Assembly: GCF_000023905.1 (NCBI RefSeq)
Contig: NC_013192.1
Coordinates: forward strand, 558,001-622,000
DNA length: 64,000 bases
DNA from: Leptotrichia buccalis C-1013-b
Lineage (GTDB): Bacteria; Fusobacteriota; Fusobacteriia; Fusobacteriales; Leptotrichiaceae
Reading direction: 5' to 3'
Part shown: positions 24,227 through 33,291 of the stretch, piece after piece
Position numbering within the stretch: the first letter of the stretch is position 1
How the letters are laid out: each line of letters starts with the position of its first letter
Notes under the pieces: model-generated
What the model was told of the DNA's origin: nothing
The model's database searches: none
Seen by the model: only the letters and a program-made list of their open reading frames with translations
Made by a program: the position numbers and the translations under genes

Positions 24227-25192
24227 ATGGAATTATCAAAAGGTAAATTGCTAAATATTTATGAACGAATGCTTAGCATTAGAAATTTTGATTTAAAGGT
24301 AAACCAGCTTGTGAAAAGAGGAATGGTGCCTGGAATGACACATTTGTCAGTAGGAGAAGAAGCGGCGAATGTTGGTGCTATTGCAGCGTTGAATGCTGAT
24401 GATTTGATAACATCTAATCATAGAGGGCATGGGCAAGTTATCGCTAAAGGTATTGACTTGAATGGAATGATGGCTGAAATTATGGGAAAGGCTACTGGAA
24501 CTTGTAAAGGTAAAGGTGGTTCAATGCACATTGCCGATTTAGAAAGTGGAAACTTAGGAGCAAATGGAATTGTTGGTGGTGGACACGGAATGGCAGTTGG
24601 TGCGGCTTATACTCAAAAAGTTAAAAATACTGGAAAAATTGTAGTTTGTTTCTTTGGAGATGGAGCTACTAACGAAGGAAGTTTTCATGAGGCTATGAAT
24701 TTGGCATCAGTATGGAATGTTCCTGTTATATTTTATTCAATTAATAACGGTTATGGAATCAGTACGTCAATTAATAAAGTTACAAATGTAGAACATTTGT
24801 ATAAAAGGGCTGTGGCTTATGGAATGCCAGGATATTTTATTGAAGATGGAAATGATGTGCTGTCAGTCTATGAAACTTTTGAAAAGGCTGTGGAGCATGT
24901 AAGAGAAGGAAAAGGACCAGTTTTCATTGAAAGTATAACTTACAGATGGTTTGGACATTCTAGTTCAGATCCAGGAAAATATAGAACAAAAGAGGAAGTT
25001 GACGGATGGAAGTTAAAAGATCCTAACTTAAAATTCAGAAATTACTTACTTGAAAATAATATTGCAACAGAGGAAGAATTAGTAGAACTTGAACAAAAAT
25101 CGAAAAAACAGATTGAAGATGCAGTGGAATTTGCAAAAAATAGTCCAGAACCTACGTTGGAATCTGCATTTGAAGATATATTTGCGAATTAG
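24227..25192 (+). CDS. pdhA: Pyruvate dehydrogenase E1 component, alpha subunit
   Basis: The thiamine diphosphate-dependent decarboxylase subunit of the acetyl-CoA-forming PDH complex, 321 residues from ATG 24227, which has GGAGG upstream; an upstream TTG at 24161 lacks one. GDGATNEG at 144-151 begins the ThDP-binding motif, ending SINNGYG. GHGMAVGAAY and GHSSSDPGKYR are typical of E1 alpha. Close to AcoA as well, so acetoin dehydrogenase is an alternative, but lplA and the complete E1-E2-E3 set fit PDH equally well or better. First gene of the operon. Confidence 0.9.
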   Translation: MELSKGKLLNIYERMLSIRNFDLKVNQLVKRGMVPGMTHLSVGEEAANVGAIAALNADDLITSNHRGHGQVIAKGIDLNGMMAEIMGKATGTCKGKGGSMHIADLESGNLGANGIVGGGHGMAVGAAYTQKVKNTGKIVVCFFGDGATNEGSFHEAMNLASVWNVPVIFYSINNGYGISTSINKVTNVEHLYKRAVAYGMPGYFIEDGNDVLSVYETFEKAVEHVREGKGPVFIESITYRWFGHSSSDPGKYRTKEEVDGWKLKDPNLKFRNYLLENNIATEEELVELEQKSKKQIEDAVEFAKNSPEPTLESAFEDIFAN

Positions 25193-25207
25193 AAAAGGAG
25201 ATAAAAA

Positions 25208-26200
25208 ATGGAAACAAAGTTGATGTCTGTAAAAGAGGCGATTATTACAGCGATGTCAGAGGAAATGAGAAAAGATGAAAATGTATTTTTAATGGGAGAA
25301 GATGTAGGAATTTTTGGAGGAGATTTTGGAACATCGGTCGGAATGCTGGAAGAATTTGGGCCAGAAAGAATAAAAGATATGCCAATTTCAGAATCTGCAA
25401 TTTCTGGAGCTGCAATTGGTGCGGCAATGACAGGGCTTCGTCCAATAGTTGACGTAACATTCATGGATTTTATTGTTTATATGATGGATAACATTATAAA
25501 TCAGGCGGCAAAAACTAGATACATGTTTGGTGGAAAAGGGCAAGTGCCTGTAACATTCAGATGTGCGGCAGGTTCTGGAGTTGGTTCAGCTGCACAGCAT
25601 TCACAGTCACTTGAGTCTTGGTTCACTCACATTCCAGGAGTAAAGGTTGTTGCACCAGGAACACCTGCGGATGTAAAAGGGCTTTTAAAATCAGCAATTC
25701 GTGATAATAACCCAGTAATTTTCCTTGAATATAAAGCACAATACAATATGAAAGGTGAAGTTCCTACAGACCCTGAATTTATTATTCCTTTAGGAAAAGG
25801 TGAAATTAAAAAAGAAGGAAAAGATATTACAATTGTAACTTATGGAAGAATGTTGGAAAGAGTAATGAAGGCAGTAGAAATTGCAGAAAGTGAAGGGATT
25901 AGCGTAGAAGTGGTAGATCCTAGAACATTGATTCCGCTAGACAAGGAAATTATTTTGAATTCTGTTAAAAAAACAGGAAGAGTAATCTTAGTAAATGATG
26001 CTCACAAAACAAGTGGATTTATTGGAGAAATTTCTGCAATTATTTCAGAAAGTGACACATTTGACTATTTGGATCATCCAATTGTGAGATTAGCTGGAGA
26101 AGATGTACCGATACCTTATAATCACGCTCTTGAAACAGCGATGGTTCCAAGTGTGGAAAAAATTGTAGAAGCAATTAGAAAAGTAAAAAATAAACAGTAA
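25208..26200 (+). CDS. pdhB: Pyruvate dehydrogenase E1 component, beta subunit
   Basis: The second E1 subunit, 330 residues, forming the alpha2-beta2 heterotetramer. The transketolase pyrimidine-binding domain carries FLMGEDVGIFGGDFGTS with the catalytic Glu, FMDFIVYMMDNIINQAAKTR and FRCAAGSGVGSAAQHSQSLE. The C-terminal transketolase domain has IVTYGRMLERVMKAVEIAE and VEVVDPRTLIPLD. GGAG ribosome site; 15 bp after pdhA. Full length. Confidence 0.93.
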   Translation: METKLMSVKEAIITAMSEEMRKDENVFLMGEDVGIFGGDFGTSVGMLEEFGPERIKDMPISESAISGAAIGAAMTGLRPIVDVTFMDFIVYMMDNIINQAAKTRYMFGGKGQVPVTFRCAAGSGVGSAAQHSQSLESWFTHIPGVKVVAPGTPADVKGLLKSAIRDNNPVIFLEYKAQYNMKGEVPTDPEFIIPLGKGEIKKEGKDITIVTYGRMLERVMKAVEIAESEGISVEVVDPRTLIPLDKEIILNSVKKTGRVILVNDAHKTSGFIGEISAIISESDTFDYLDHPIVRLAGEDVPIPYNHALETAMVPSVEKIVEAIRKVKNKQ

Positions 26201-26250
26201 AGATAGTAAAAATAATATAAAAAAGAAAATAATATAGAAAGGAAAAAGCT

Positions 26251-27285
26251 ATGGAAAATAATGAGTTAAGAGCGACTCCTGCAGCACGTAAATTAGCGCA
26301 GCAGATGGGACTTGATCTGTTTCATGTAAAAGGCAGTGGAGCTAATGGACGTATTCATAAGGAAGATGTGGAAACATTTAAATTTGAAAAACAAATAAGA
26401 ATATCGCCACTTGCTAGAAAAATAGCATTAGATCATAACATTGAACTTGAAAATGTTGTTGGAACAGGGCATAATGGGAAAATAATGCGGGATGATATTT
26501 TGAAATTGATTGCTAAGCCACAGGAAACAGAAGACTTGGCAAGACATGAAAAGGCTGTTGTTGCAGAAGAAAAAGCAGTCGCACAGCAAGATATAGAAAT
26601 CGTGCCGATGACGGCAATGAGAAAAGTTATTTCAAAACGTATGACGGAAAGTTACCTGACTGCACCTACATTTGCACTTAATTATGAAATTGACATGACA
26701 GAAGCTATTGCATTAAGAAAGAAAATACTTGATACAATTTTGGAAAGTACAGGAAAGAAAATTACAATAACAGATATTATTTCGTTTGCAGTAATCAAAA
26801 CTTTATTGAAGCACAAATTTGTAAATTCAAGTCTGTCAGAAGATGGGACACAAATTATTCTGCATAATTATGTAAACTTGGCGATTGCAGTAGGATTTGA
26901 TGGTGGACTTCTTGTGCCTGTTGTAAAAGGCGCTGATAAAATGACACTTAGCGAGCTAGTTGTTGAATCTAAGAAAATAGTGAAAAAAGCGCTAGATATG
27001 AAGCTGACACCTGATGAGCAAACTGGAAGCACGTTTACAATCAGTAATCTTGGAATGTTTGGAGTGCAAAGCTTTAATCCAATAATAAATCAGCCAAATT
27101 CAGCAATTTTAGGAGTTTCTTCCACAGTTGAAAAGCCAGTTGTTGTAAATGGCGAAATTACAGTTCGTCCAATGATGACTTTGACACTTACAATTGATCA
27201 CAGAGTGGTAGATGGACTTGCGGGAGCTAAATTTATGCAAGACTTGAAAAATGCTTTGGAAAATCCAATCGCTTTGTTAATTTAA
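26251..27285 (+). CDS. pdhC: PDH E2 acetyltransferase lacking a lipoyl domain, two subunit-binding domains
   Basis: The transacetylase core of PDH, 344 residues. The N-terminus begins directly with a peripheral-subunit-binding domain (7-43, ATPAARKLAQQMGLDLFHVK, then GSGANGRIHKEDV), followed by a second copy (50-87, ISPLARKIALDHNIELENVV, then GTGHNGKIMRDDI). No lipoyl domain precedes them. The catalytic domain (about 110-344) has the active-site DHRVVDG (316-322, H317). The E3 of the same operon carries the lipoyl domain instead. GGAAA ribosome site; no upstream in-frame lipoyl sequence. Confidence 0.9.
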   Translation: MENNELRATPAARKLAQQMGLDLFHVKGSGANGRIHKEDVETFKFEKQIRISPLARKIALDHNIELENVVGTGHNGKIMRDDILKLIAKPQETEDLARHEKAVVAEEKAVAQQDIEIVPMTAMRKVISKRMTESYLTAPTFALNYEIDMTEAIALRKKILDTILESTGKKITITDIISFAVIKTLLKHKFVNSSLSEDGTQIILHNYVNLAIAVGFDGGLLVPVVKGADKMTLSELVVESKKIVKKALDMKLTPDEQTGSTFTISNLGMFGVQSFNPIINQPNSAILGVSSTVEKPVVVNGEITVRPMMTLTLTIDHRVVDGLAGAKFMQDLKNALENPIALLI

Positions 27286-27427
27286 TATTTTAAAATTTTT
27301 ATTATATTTTTCAAAGTTATAAAAAATAAAATAAGAAAACAAATAAACTTTTTATGATACTTATTATTAAATAGTAATAACAAGGATTTTTAATTCATTG
27401 TAAAAAATTATATAAGGAGGAAAATAA

Positions 27428-27466
27428 ATGGCTACTGAAGTAATAATGCCTAAAGCTGGAATTGAT
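27428..27466 (+). CDS. lpdA: PDH E3 (lipoyl-dihydrolipoyl dehydrogenase), 5' exon
   Basis: The first 13 codons of the E3 gene, MATEVIMPKAGID, the start of a lipoyl domain, with AAGGAGGA upstream of the ATG. An in-frame TAA follows at 27467, the first codon of the inserted IStron. The lipoyl domain resumes at 29222 (MTEGQIIKWNKKEGEK) in the correct frame if 27467-29221 is removed, giving the seamless PKAGIDMTEGQI. Unspliced, translation stops after 13 residues. Confidence 0.85.
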
Positions 27467-27905
27467 TAAAAATATGGTCATATACTCGTGTCATAAGAAA
27501 TGAGTTAGACCCTTAAGTATAGTCAGTATATATAGAAATATGTATGTAGCGGTAGCAATAAAAAGTTATCCAATACTGCTCGAATTGCTGGAAACCCCTA
27601 AAGCTAGTATAACTACAACATAATATCTAGTTAGATATAAGTGTGAAAGTGTCGAAAGAAGAAAAAATATACTAGATGACATAAGGTTAAACCCTAAGTG
27701 TTAATATAAATGGGCAATCAGCAGCCAAGACCGAAAGGTAAGGTTCAACGACTATTCCTCCTGAGGGAAGTACACCAAAGCTGGTGGAAGTGGGCAGACC
27801 CAAACAGGTAGAGCTGTGGGATAAGATATAGTCTGTGCTTATGCGAAAGTATAAGAAGTTCATAGGAGAACTGCACAAAAAGTAGCGAATTTGTGTGAAC
27901 GACAA
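27467..27905 (+). ncRNA. Self-splicing group I intron (5' part of the IStron)
   Basis: Core elements in order: P-like AATTGCTGGAAACCCC (27583-27598), Q-like AATGGGCAATCAGCAGCC (27709-27726), R-like GTTCAACGACTA (27743-27754) and S-like AAGATATAGTC (27823-27833). GACTA/TAGTC forms P7. A 7-bp GAAA hairpin (CTTATGC gaaa GTATAAG) follows as a P9-type helix. The guide GUCA at 27477-27480 pairs with UGAU of the 5' exon, with the needed G-U at the splice site. The 3' splice site would be G29221, far downstream beyond tnpB. Confidence 0.87.
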
Positions 27906-28009
27906 CCTCTAAAACGACTAAAGTTTCAGGTTCATATATTTTACTTTTTCCTTTGTTTTGAATGTAAAAAATGATATAATATATTCAAAATCAAAGGAGG
28001 TGAAATCAC

Positions 28010-29111
28010 TTGGAAAAAGCGTATAAATTTAGATTTTATCCAACTAAAATACAAATAGAAAAGTTAAGTAAAACTTTTGGATGTGTGAGATATATTTATA
28101 ATTATTTTTTAGATTTAAAACAAAAACTGTATGAAACTGAAAAGAAATCAATGTCATTCAACAAATGTAGTAAAGAATTGACAATTTTAAAGCAGAAAAA
28201 AGAATGGTTAAAAGAAGTTGATAAATATTCTTTACAAAATTCTTTAAGAGATTTAGATAGAGCTTATAAAAACTTTTTTAGTGGAAATGGTTATCCAAAG
28301 TTTAAATCTAAGAAAGATAATAGAAAATCATATAGAACTAGTTATACTAATAATAATATTGATTTTTTGGATAAATGGATAAAAGTTCCTAAATTAGGAA
28401 AATTAAAGATAAGAGATAAAAATTTTAAACCACAAGGTAGAATATTGAATGCGACAATATCTCAAGAACCTAGTGGGAAATACTATATTTCTTTGTGTTG
28501 TACAGATGTTAAAATTGAAAATCTAAAAACTTCAAATAAAGAAATTGGAATAGATTTAGGAATAAAAAATTTTGCTGTAACAAGTGATGAAACCACAATA
28601 GAAAATTCAAAATATTTGCAGAAATCTTTTGAAAAACTGGTATTATTTCAAAAAAGACTGTCACGAAAAACAAATGGTAGTTCAAATAGGAATAAGGCTA
28701 GAATAAAAGTGGCAAAATGTTATGAAAGAATAGCAAACCAAAGAAAAGACTTTTTACAAAAATTATCAACAAAACTAATAAAAGAAAATGATACAATTTG
28801 TATAGAAAATTTGCAAGTTAAAAATATGGTAAAAAATCATAAATTGGCGAGAAACATATTAGATGTATCGTGGAGTGAGTTTACTAGAATGTTAGAATAT
28901 AAAAGCAAGCTGGTATGGAAGAGAAATAGCGAAAGTTGATAAATTTTTTGCAAGTAGTCAGATTTGTAACTGTTGTGGATATAAAAATAAAAAAGTAAAA
29001 GACTTAAGCATAAGAAAATGGACTTGTCCAGAATGTAACACCAGCCACAATAGAGATGTAAATGCAGCGAAAAACATATTAAAGGAAGGATTAAGAATAC
29101 TAGAGGCTTAA
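28010..29111 (+). pseudogene. tnpB: IStron TnpB nuclease, split by a one-base frameshift
   Basis: RNA-guided nuclease of the IS200/IS605 family. It starts at TTG 28010 after AAAGGAGG. The N-terminal part (FRFYPTKIQIEKLSKTFGCV) and the RuvC residues D in EIGIDLGIKNF and E in TICIENLQ lie in the first frame, which ends prematurely at 28939. One extra base near 28910 (after YKSK) shifts the frame; the second frame, from 28911 to 29111, gives [20 protein letters not shown], the zinc finger (CNCCGY...CPEC) and the last RuvC Asp in NRDVNAAKN. As sequenced, the protein lacks its third catalytic residue. Confidence 0.85.
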
Positions 29112-29221
29112 GTAAAAATATATGAACCATAGGAACTATGGGGATAGCTTGGTAAATTTAGTTGGCTAACAAAAGTAACTATTACCCAAGAATCCTGCAA
29201 CGTAAGGAGTGGGAGGTTCAG
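29112..29221 (+). ncRNA. Omega-RNA-like 3' end of the IStron
   Basis: Non-coding DNA between the tnpB stop and the element end. Its 46-nt core (29130-29175) matches the right end of the IS605 element at 60873-60918 at 38 of 46 positions, including AGCTTGGTAAAT and TTGGCTAACAAAAG. In this family such sequence forms the guide-RNA scaffold, and the guide would be the lpdA sequence starting at 29222. It also contains the intron 3' splice site. Confidence 0.65.
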
Positions 29222-30913
29222 ATGACGGAAGGGCAGATTATAAAATGGAATAAAAAAGAAGGGGAAAAGGTAGAAGAAGGGGAAATTTTACTTGAAATAA
29301 TGACAGATAAGACAAGTATGGAACTGGAAGCAGAAGAATCAGGATACTTGATAAAAATAGTAAAAGGAGATGGAGAAACTGTACCTGTTACAGAAATTAT
29401 CGGATATATTGGTGCAGAAGGAGAAGTGGCTCCAGAAGCAGGTTCGGCAAGTCCAGCACTAGAAAATACAGCTTCTCAATCAGTACCTGAAAAAGTGGCT
29501 GCGGCTAGCGAACCTAAAAAAGAAAAAGCAGAAGATGAATTTGATATTGTTGTAATCGGTGGAGGGCCTGCTGGATATGTAGCGGCAATTCGTGCAGCTC
29601 AGCTTGGTGCAAAAGTGGCAGTTGTGGAAAAAAGTGAATTTGGTGGAACTTGCCTGAACAAAGGATGTATTCCTACAAAAACGTTTCTTAAAAATGCTGA
29701 AATTATCGAAGGTATCGAAATGGCAGGCAAAAGAGGAATTATTTTGGAAAGTGAAAAATACACAATTGATATGCCAAAAGTTGTACAGTTAAAAAATGAT
29801 ATTGTAAAAACATTGACAAATGGTGTGAGAGGACTTCTGAAAAGCAATGAAATCAAAATGTATAATGGAATCGGAAAAATCAACAAGGATAAAGATGTCG
29901 TTGTAAATGGAGAAACTGTTTTACGAGCTGATAAAATTATCTTGGCTGGTGGTTCAAAAGTTGGAAAAATTAATATTCCAGGAATTGAAAGTAAAAAAGT
30001 GCTTACAAGTGACGATATTTTAGATTTACAGCAAATTCCAAAATCACTTACTGTAATTGGTGGAGGAGTTGTAGGAATTGAGCTTGGACAAGTATTTTTA
30101 TCATTTGGAAGTGAAGTTACAGTTGTGGAAATGATGGACAGAATTGTGCCAGGAGTAGACAGAGAATCTTCAGTTGTACTTAGAAAAGAGCTTGAGAAGA
30201 AAGGTATGAAAATATTGACTTCCACACAAATTAAGGAAATTTTTGATGATGGACATAATTTAACAATTAAAGTTGATGGACATGATGACATTGTTTCTGA
30301 AAAAGCGTTATTGTCAATAGGAAGAGTACCTGACTTGGAAGCTGTTGGAGAGCTTGAACTGGAAATGGAAAAAGGGAAAATCAAAGTTGATAAATACATG
30401 GAAACAAGTATATCAGGAATTTATGCGCCTGGAGATATAAACGGAATTAAGATGCTTGCTCATGCAGCGTTTAGAATGGGAGAAGTTGCGGCTGAAAATG
30501 CGGTTCAAGGAAATCACAGAGAAATCAGACTTGAAACAACTCCATCGGCAATATACACAGTACCAGAAGTGGCAATGGTTGGACTTACAGAAGAAGAAGC
30601 AAAAGAAAAATACGACATCAAAGTTGGTAAATTCCAGTTTGCAGCAAATGGAAGAGCATTAGCATCTGGAGAAACAGCAGGATTTGTAAAAGTTATTACA
30701 GATAAGAAATATGGAGAAATTTTAGGAGTGCATATTGTAGGGCCTTCGGCTGCGGAAATTATTAACGAAGCGTCAGGGCTTATGGCGATGGAAATTACAG
30801 TAGATGAAGTAATCAAAACAATTTATGCTCATCCAACTTATTCAGAAGCCTTATTTGAAGCATGTGCAGACGCACTTGATGAAGCAATTCATTTGCCTAA
30901 AAAAAGGAAATAA
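29222..30913 (+). CDS. lpdA: PDH E3, dihydrolipoyl dehydrogenase with N-terminal lipoyl domain (3' exon)
   Basis: Re-oxidises dihydrolipoamide with FAD and NAD. After splicing the protein has 576 residues: lipoyl domain (about 1-77, lipoyl Lys43 in IMTDKTSME), a flexible Ala/Pro/Ser linker (about 80-117), then the flavoprotein with GGGPAGYVAA, redox disulfide GGTCLNKGC (C157/C162), a second dinucleotide fold (VIGGGVVGIELG), GDINGIKMLAHAA, and the C-terminal HPTYSEALFEA holding the catalytic His-Glu. The 5' end lies beyond the IStron; an in-frame TTG near 29162 is inside the element and has no role in the native protein. Confidence 0.92.
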   Translation: MTEGQIIKWNKKEGEKVEEGEILLEIMTDKTSMELEAEESGYLIKIVKGDGETVPVTEIIGYIGAEGEVAPEAGSASPALENTASQSVPEKVAAASEPKKEKAEDEFDIVVIGGGPAGYVAAIRAAQLGAKVAVVEKSEFGGTCLNKGCIPTKTFLKNAEIIEGIEMAGKRGIILESEKYTIDMPKVVQLKNDIVKTLTNGVRGLLKSNEIKMYNGIGKINKDKDVVVNGETVLRADKIILAGGSKVGKINIPGIESKKVLTSDDILDLQQIPKSLTVIGGGVVGIELGQVFLSFGSEVTVVEMMDRIVPGVDRESSVVLRKELEKKGMKILTSTQIKEIFDDGHNLTIKVDGHDDIVSEKALLSIGRVPDLEAVGELELEMEKGKIKVDKYMETSISGIYAPGDINGIKMLAHAAFRMGEVAAENAVQGNHREIRLETTPSAIYTVPEVAMVGLTEEEAKEKYDIKVGKFQFAANGRALASGETAGFVKVITDKKYGEILGVHIVGPSAAEIINEASGLMAMEITVDEVIKTIYAHPTYSEALFEACADALDEAIHLPKKRK

Positions 30914-30950
30914 TAGTAAAAACTAAAATTTTGAAGGGAATTTTAAATAT

Positions 30951-31946
30951 ATGAAATACTATGTTAATAAATCGAATGACCCAGCATTTAACATTGCTTT
31001 AGAAGAATACTGCTTTAAACAGCTACGTGACATTGATGAAATATTTTTACTTTGGATAAATGAGCCAACAATTGTTGTGGGAAAATATCAGAATACAATT
31101 GAAGAGATAAATACGGAATATACACGTGAAAAGGGAATCCACGTTGTTCGTAGAATTTCTGGCGGAGGTGCAGTTTACCACGATTTAAACAATTTAAACT
31201 ACACGATTATTTCCAATAAGCAGGAGGACAAGGAAGGCTTTAACTTTAAGGAATTTTCAAAGCCAATTATAGAAACTCTGGCAGAATTGGGTGTAAAAGC
31301 GGAATTTACAGGTAGAAATGACTTGGAAATAGATGGACAGAAGTTTTGTGGAAACGCTCAGGCGTATATAAAAGGACGTGTAATGCACCATGGCTGTCTA
31401 TTATTTGATGTAAATTTTGGAGAATTGGGAAATGCATTAAAAGTTTCAAAGGATAAAATTGAATCAAAAGGTGTAAAATCAGTAAGAAGCCGTGTTACAA
31501 ATATTCTTCCTCATTTGAAACAGCCAATCACAGTAAACGAATTTGGTGAAAAAATAATGGAGTACATGAAAAAACATTATCCAGAAATGGAAGAATACAA
31601 ATTTACTCCAGAAGAGTTAAAAATAATTGAAGAAAATGCAGAAAAGAAACATAGAAACTGGGAATGGATTTATGGAACTTCTCCAGAATTCAATATAACT
31701 CGTGAAAAACGTTTCACAAATGGAAAAATCCAAATTTTTGCCACAGTAGAAAATTCCAGAATTAAAAATATCAAATTTTATGGAGATTTCTTTGGAAAAA
31801 ATGAAGATTTGAGTGAAATTGAAAATTTATTGAAAGATACGAAATATACAAGGGAAGCTGTGAAAGAAAAACTGGAAACAGTTGATATTGAGGAGTATTT
31901 TTCTAGATTTACGGTAGATGAAGTTGTGGAAGTTATTGTTGGATAA
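30951..31946 (+). CDS. lplA: Lipoate-protein ligase
   Basis: Attaches lipoate through lipoyl-AMP to the lipoyl lysine of target domains, here presumably K43 of the neighbouring E3. The 331-residue protein has the family motifs RRISGGGAVYHDLNNLNYT, FTGRNDLEIDGQKFCGNAQ (with the catalytic Lys) and HHGCLLFDVNFGEL, plus the C-terminal accessory domain of bacterial LplA (WEWIYGTSPEFN). It follows the E3 gene by 37 bp and ends the PDH operon. It implies salvage of lipoate; no lipA or lipB is in the window. Confidence 0.94.
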   Translation: MKYYVNKSNDPAFNIALEEYCFKQLRDIDEIFLLWINEPTIVVGKYQNTIEEINTEYTREKGIHVVRRISGGGAVYHDLNNLNYTIISNKQEDKEGFNFKEFSKPIIETLAELGVKAEFTGRNDLEIDGQKFCGNAQAYIKGRVMHHGCLLFDVNFGELGNALKVSKDKIESKGVKSVRSRVTNILPHLKQPITVNEFGEKIMEYMKKHYPEMEEYKFTPEELKIIEENAEKKHRNWEWIYGTSPEFNITREKRFTNGKIQIFATVENSRIKNIKFYGDFFGKNEDLSEIENLLKDTKYTREAVKEKLETVDIEEYFSRFTVDEVVEVIVG

Positions 31947-31959
31947 TAATTAATAAAGT

Positions 31960-31988
31960 AGGCACTTTGGAGACAGAGTGCCTTTTTT
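31960..31988 (+). terminator. Terminator of the PDH operon
   Basis: AGGCACT pairs with AGTGCCT around TTGGAGACAG, followed by TTTTTCT. A clear rho-independent terminator between lplA and the convergent acyltransferase gene. Confidence 0.85.
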
Positions 31989-32004
31989 CTAAAAAAAAAT
32001 AAGA

Positions 32005-32997
32005 CTAAACAGCCTTATTTAAATATTTTTTACATAAATATTGATAAAATTTATTTTCAATAAAATATTTAGTCAAATTTGAAACAAAGAATACTATTAA
32101 AAAATAAATTGCAAAATCTGCGTGAGTTCGTATTTCTCCTATAAATTTTTCAAATAAAATATACAATGGTCTATGCAAAATATATATTGAGTAACTTATG
32201 CTTCCAAGGTAAATAAAGATTTTATTTCCCAAAAATTTACTGAAAAATCCATTATCCAAATATAGGAATACGATTAAAGGTATAAAAGACAGGGAAATAA
32301 CAGTAGAATTATACGGCAGAAACTTATTATATGGAGCAAATAACAAAAATATAATGTAAATTATTGTAAAAAATGAATAAATATTTCTTTTTTTAATATT
32401 TTTTATTTTATCATAAAGCAACATACCGAGTGTAAAAGTGCTAATGTACATAAGAGGATTGTATTTTATAAATTCAAGGACTGTTCCACTGTTAGAATTT
32501 AGCTTGAAAAGATAATTGAAAAAATAATAGACGTACAAATTGATGATTAATACAAAATATACAAAATATTTATTTTTTTTAAATTGTAATAATGCTGGAA
32601 ATAATAAAAGTAAAAAAGCTAGTACAGAAAGATACCACGCAGATGAATTGTAACTTAGTGATCTGTTAAAAATCCATGACTGTACCAGAAGCATATTATA
32701 TATAATTGTTCCTTTAAATTTTAGTGTTAGTATGAGTGATAAAAGGTAGACAGGATAAAATTTAAAAAATCTGGTCTTGTAAAAAATTTGAGTATCAAGA
32801 TTCTTATTTGAGTAAACGTATGTTAAAAGAAATCCTGAAAGTAAAAAAAAGAAAAATACCCAAGCAATCCCATGTTCTAATAAAAATGGAATTTTTCCCA
32901 AAGAAAATGAAGAATGCACTGTAGCATGATAATAAAGTACTGATAATGCTCCGATAAACCTAAAAATCTCAAATTGATTATATTTTTTTATAATCAC
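32005..32997 (-). CDS. Membrane acyltransferase (OafA/YrhL-like)
   Basis: An acyltransferase-3 family membrane protein of 330 residues with about ten hydrophobic segments. FEIFRFIGALSVLYYHATVH carries the conserved His near the first helix, followed by FFFLLSGFLLTYVY. SISYSIYILHRPLYILFEKF is the typical C-terminal signature. Such enzymes O-acetylate LPS, capsule or peptidoglycan sugars. The start is GTG at 32997. There are no glycan genes next to it, so the acceptor is unknown. Confidence 0.87.
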   Translation of the reverse strand: MIIKKYNQFEIFRFIGALSVLYYHATVHSSFSLGKIPFLLEHGIAWVFFFFLLSGFLLTYVYSNKNLDTQIFYKTRFFKFYPVYLLSLILTLKFKGTIIYNMLLVQSWIFNRSLSYNSSAWYLSVLAFLLLLFPALLQFKKNKYFVYFVLIINLYVYYFFNYLFKLNSNSGTVLEFIKYNPLMYISTFTLGMLLYDKIKNIKKRNIYSFFTIIYIIFLLFAPYNKFLPYNSTVISLSFIPLIVFLYLDNGFFSKFLGNKIFIYLGSISYSIYILHRPLYILFEKFIGEIRTHADFAIYFLIVFFVSNLTKYFIENKFYQYLCKKYLNKAV

Positions 32998-33291
32998 CCG
33001 TAATCACTCTCTCTCTTTTTAAAATATATGATTGCATTATATCATATTTACAATTAAATTTCATTAATTTTTTTAAAAGATAATTAGATTTATTTAATAT
33101 TAAATCAATAAAAATCAAATTTTATTAAAATTTTAAATTATTATGATTTTGAAAAGATTTCACTGTAATGGAAAAATATTTATTAGAAACGTAATAAATG
33201 ATACACCTTTTTTATACAAAATATGATAAAATAATTTTGAAAACCAAAGTATTTTTTGAAAATATAAGTTGAAAAGGAAAAGGTGATTATT

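Larger units (their letters stand above)
27467..29221 (+). mobile_element. IStron: group I intron fused to a TnpB (IS605-type) element
   Basis: A 1755-bp insertion into lpdA directly after TTGAT. It combines a group I intron (core sequences at 27583-27833), a tnpB gene (frameshifted) and an omega-RNA-like 3' end, with no tnpA. The organisation is that of clostridial CdISt1-type IStrons. Removal from 27467 to 29221 restores the lpdA frame exactly. The 5' exon ends in U and the element ends in G, as group I splicing requires. There is no target duplication, as expected for IS605-type insertion. Confidence 0.88.

Noticed and set aside
27687-27905. Minus-strand 72-codon ORF within the IStron
   Set aside because: It is antisense to the group I intron core, whose conserved bases explain the sequence.
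29162-29221. TTG start for the E3 gene at 29162
   Set aside because: The first 20 codons belong to the IStron 3' end. The true N-terminus is the MATEVIMPKAGID exon at 27428.
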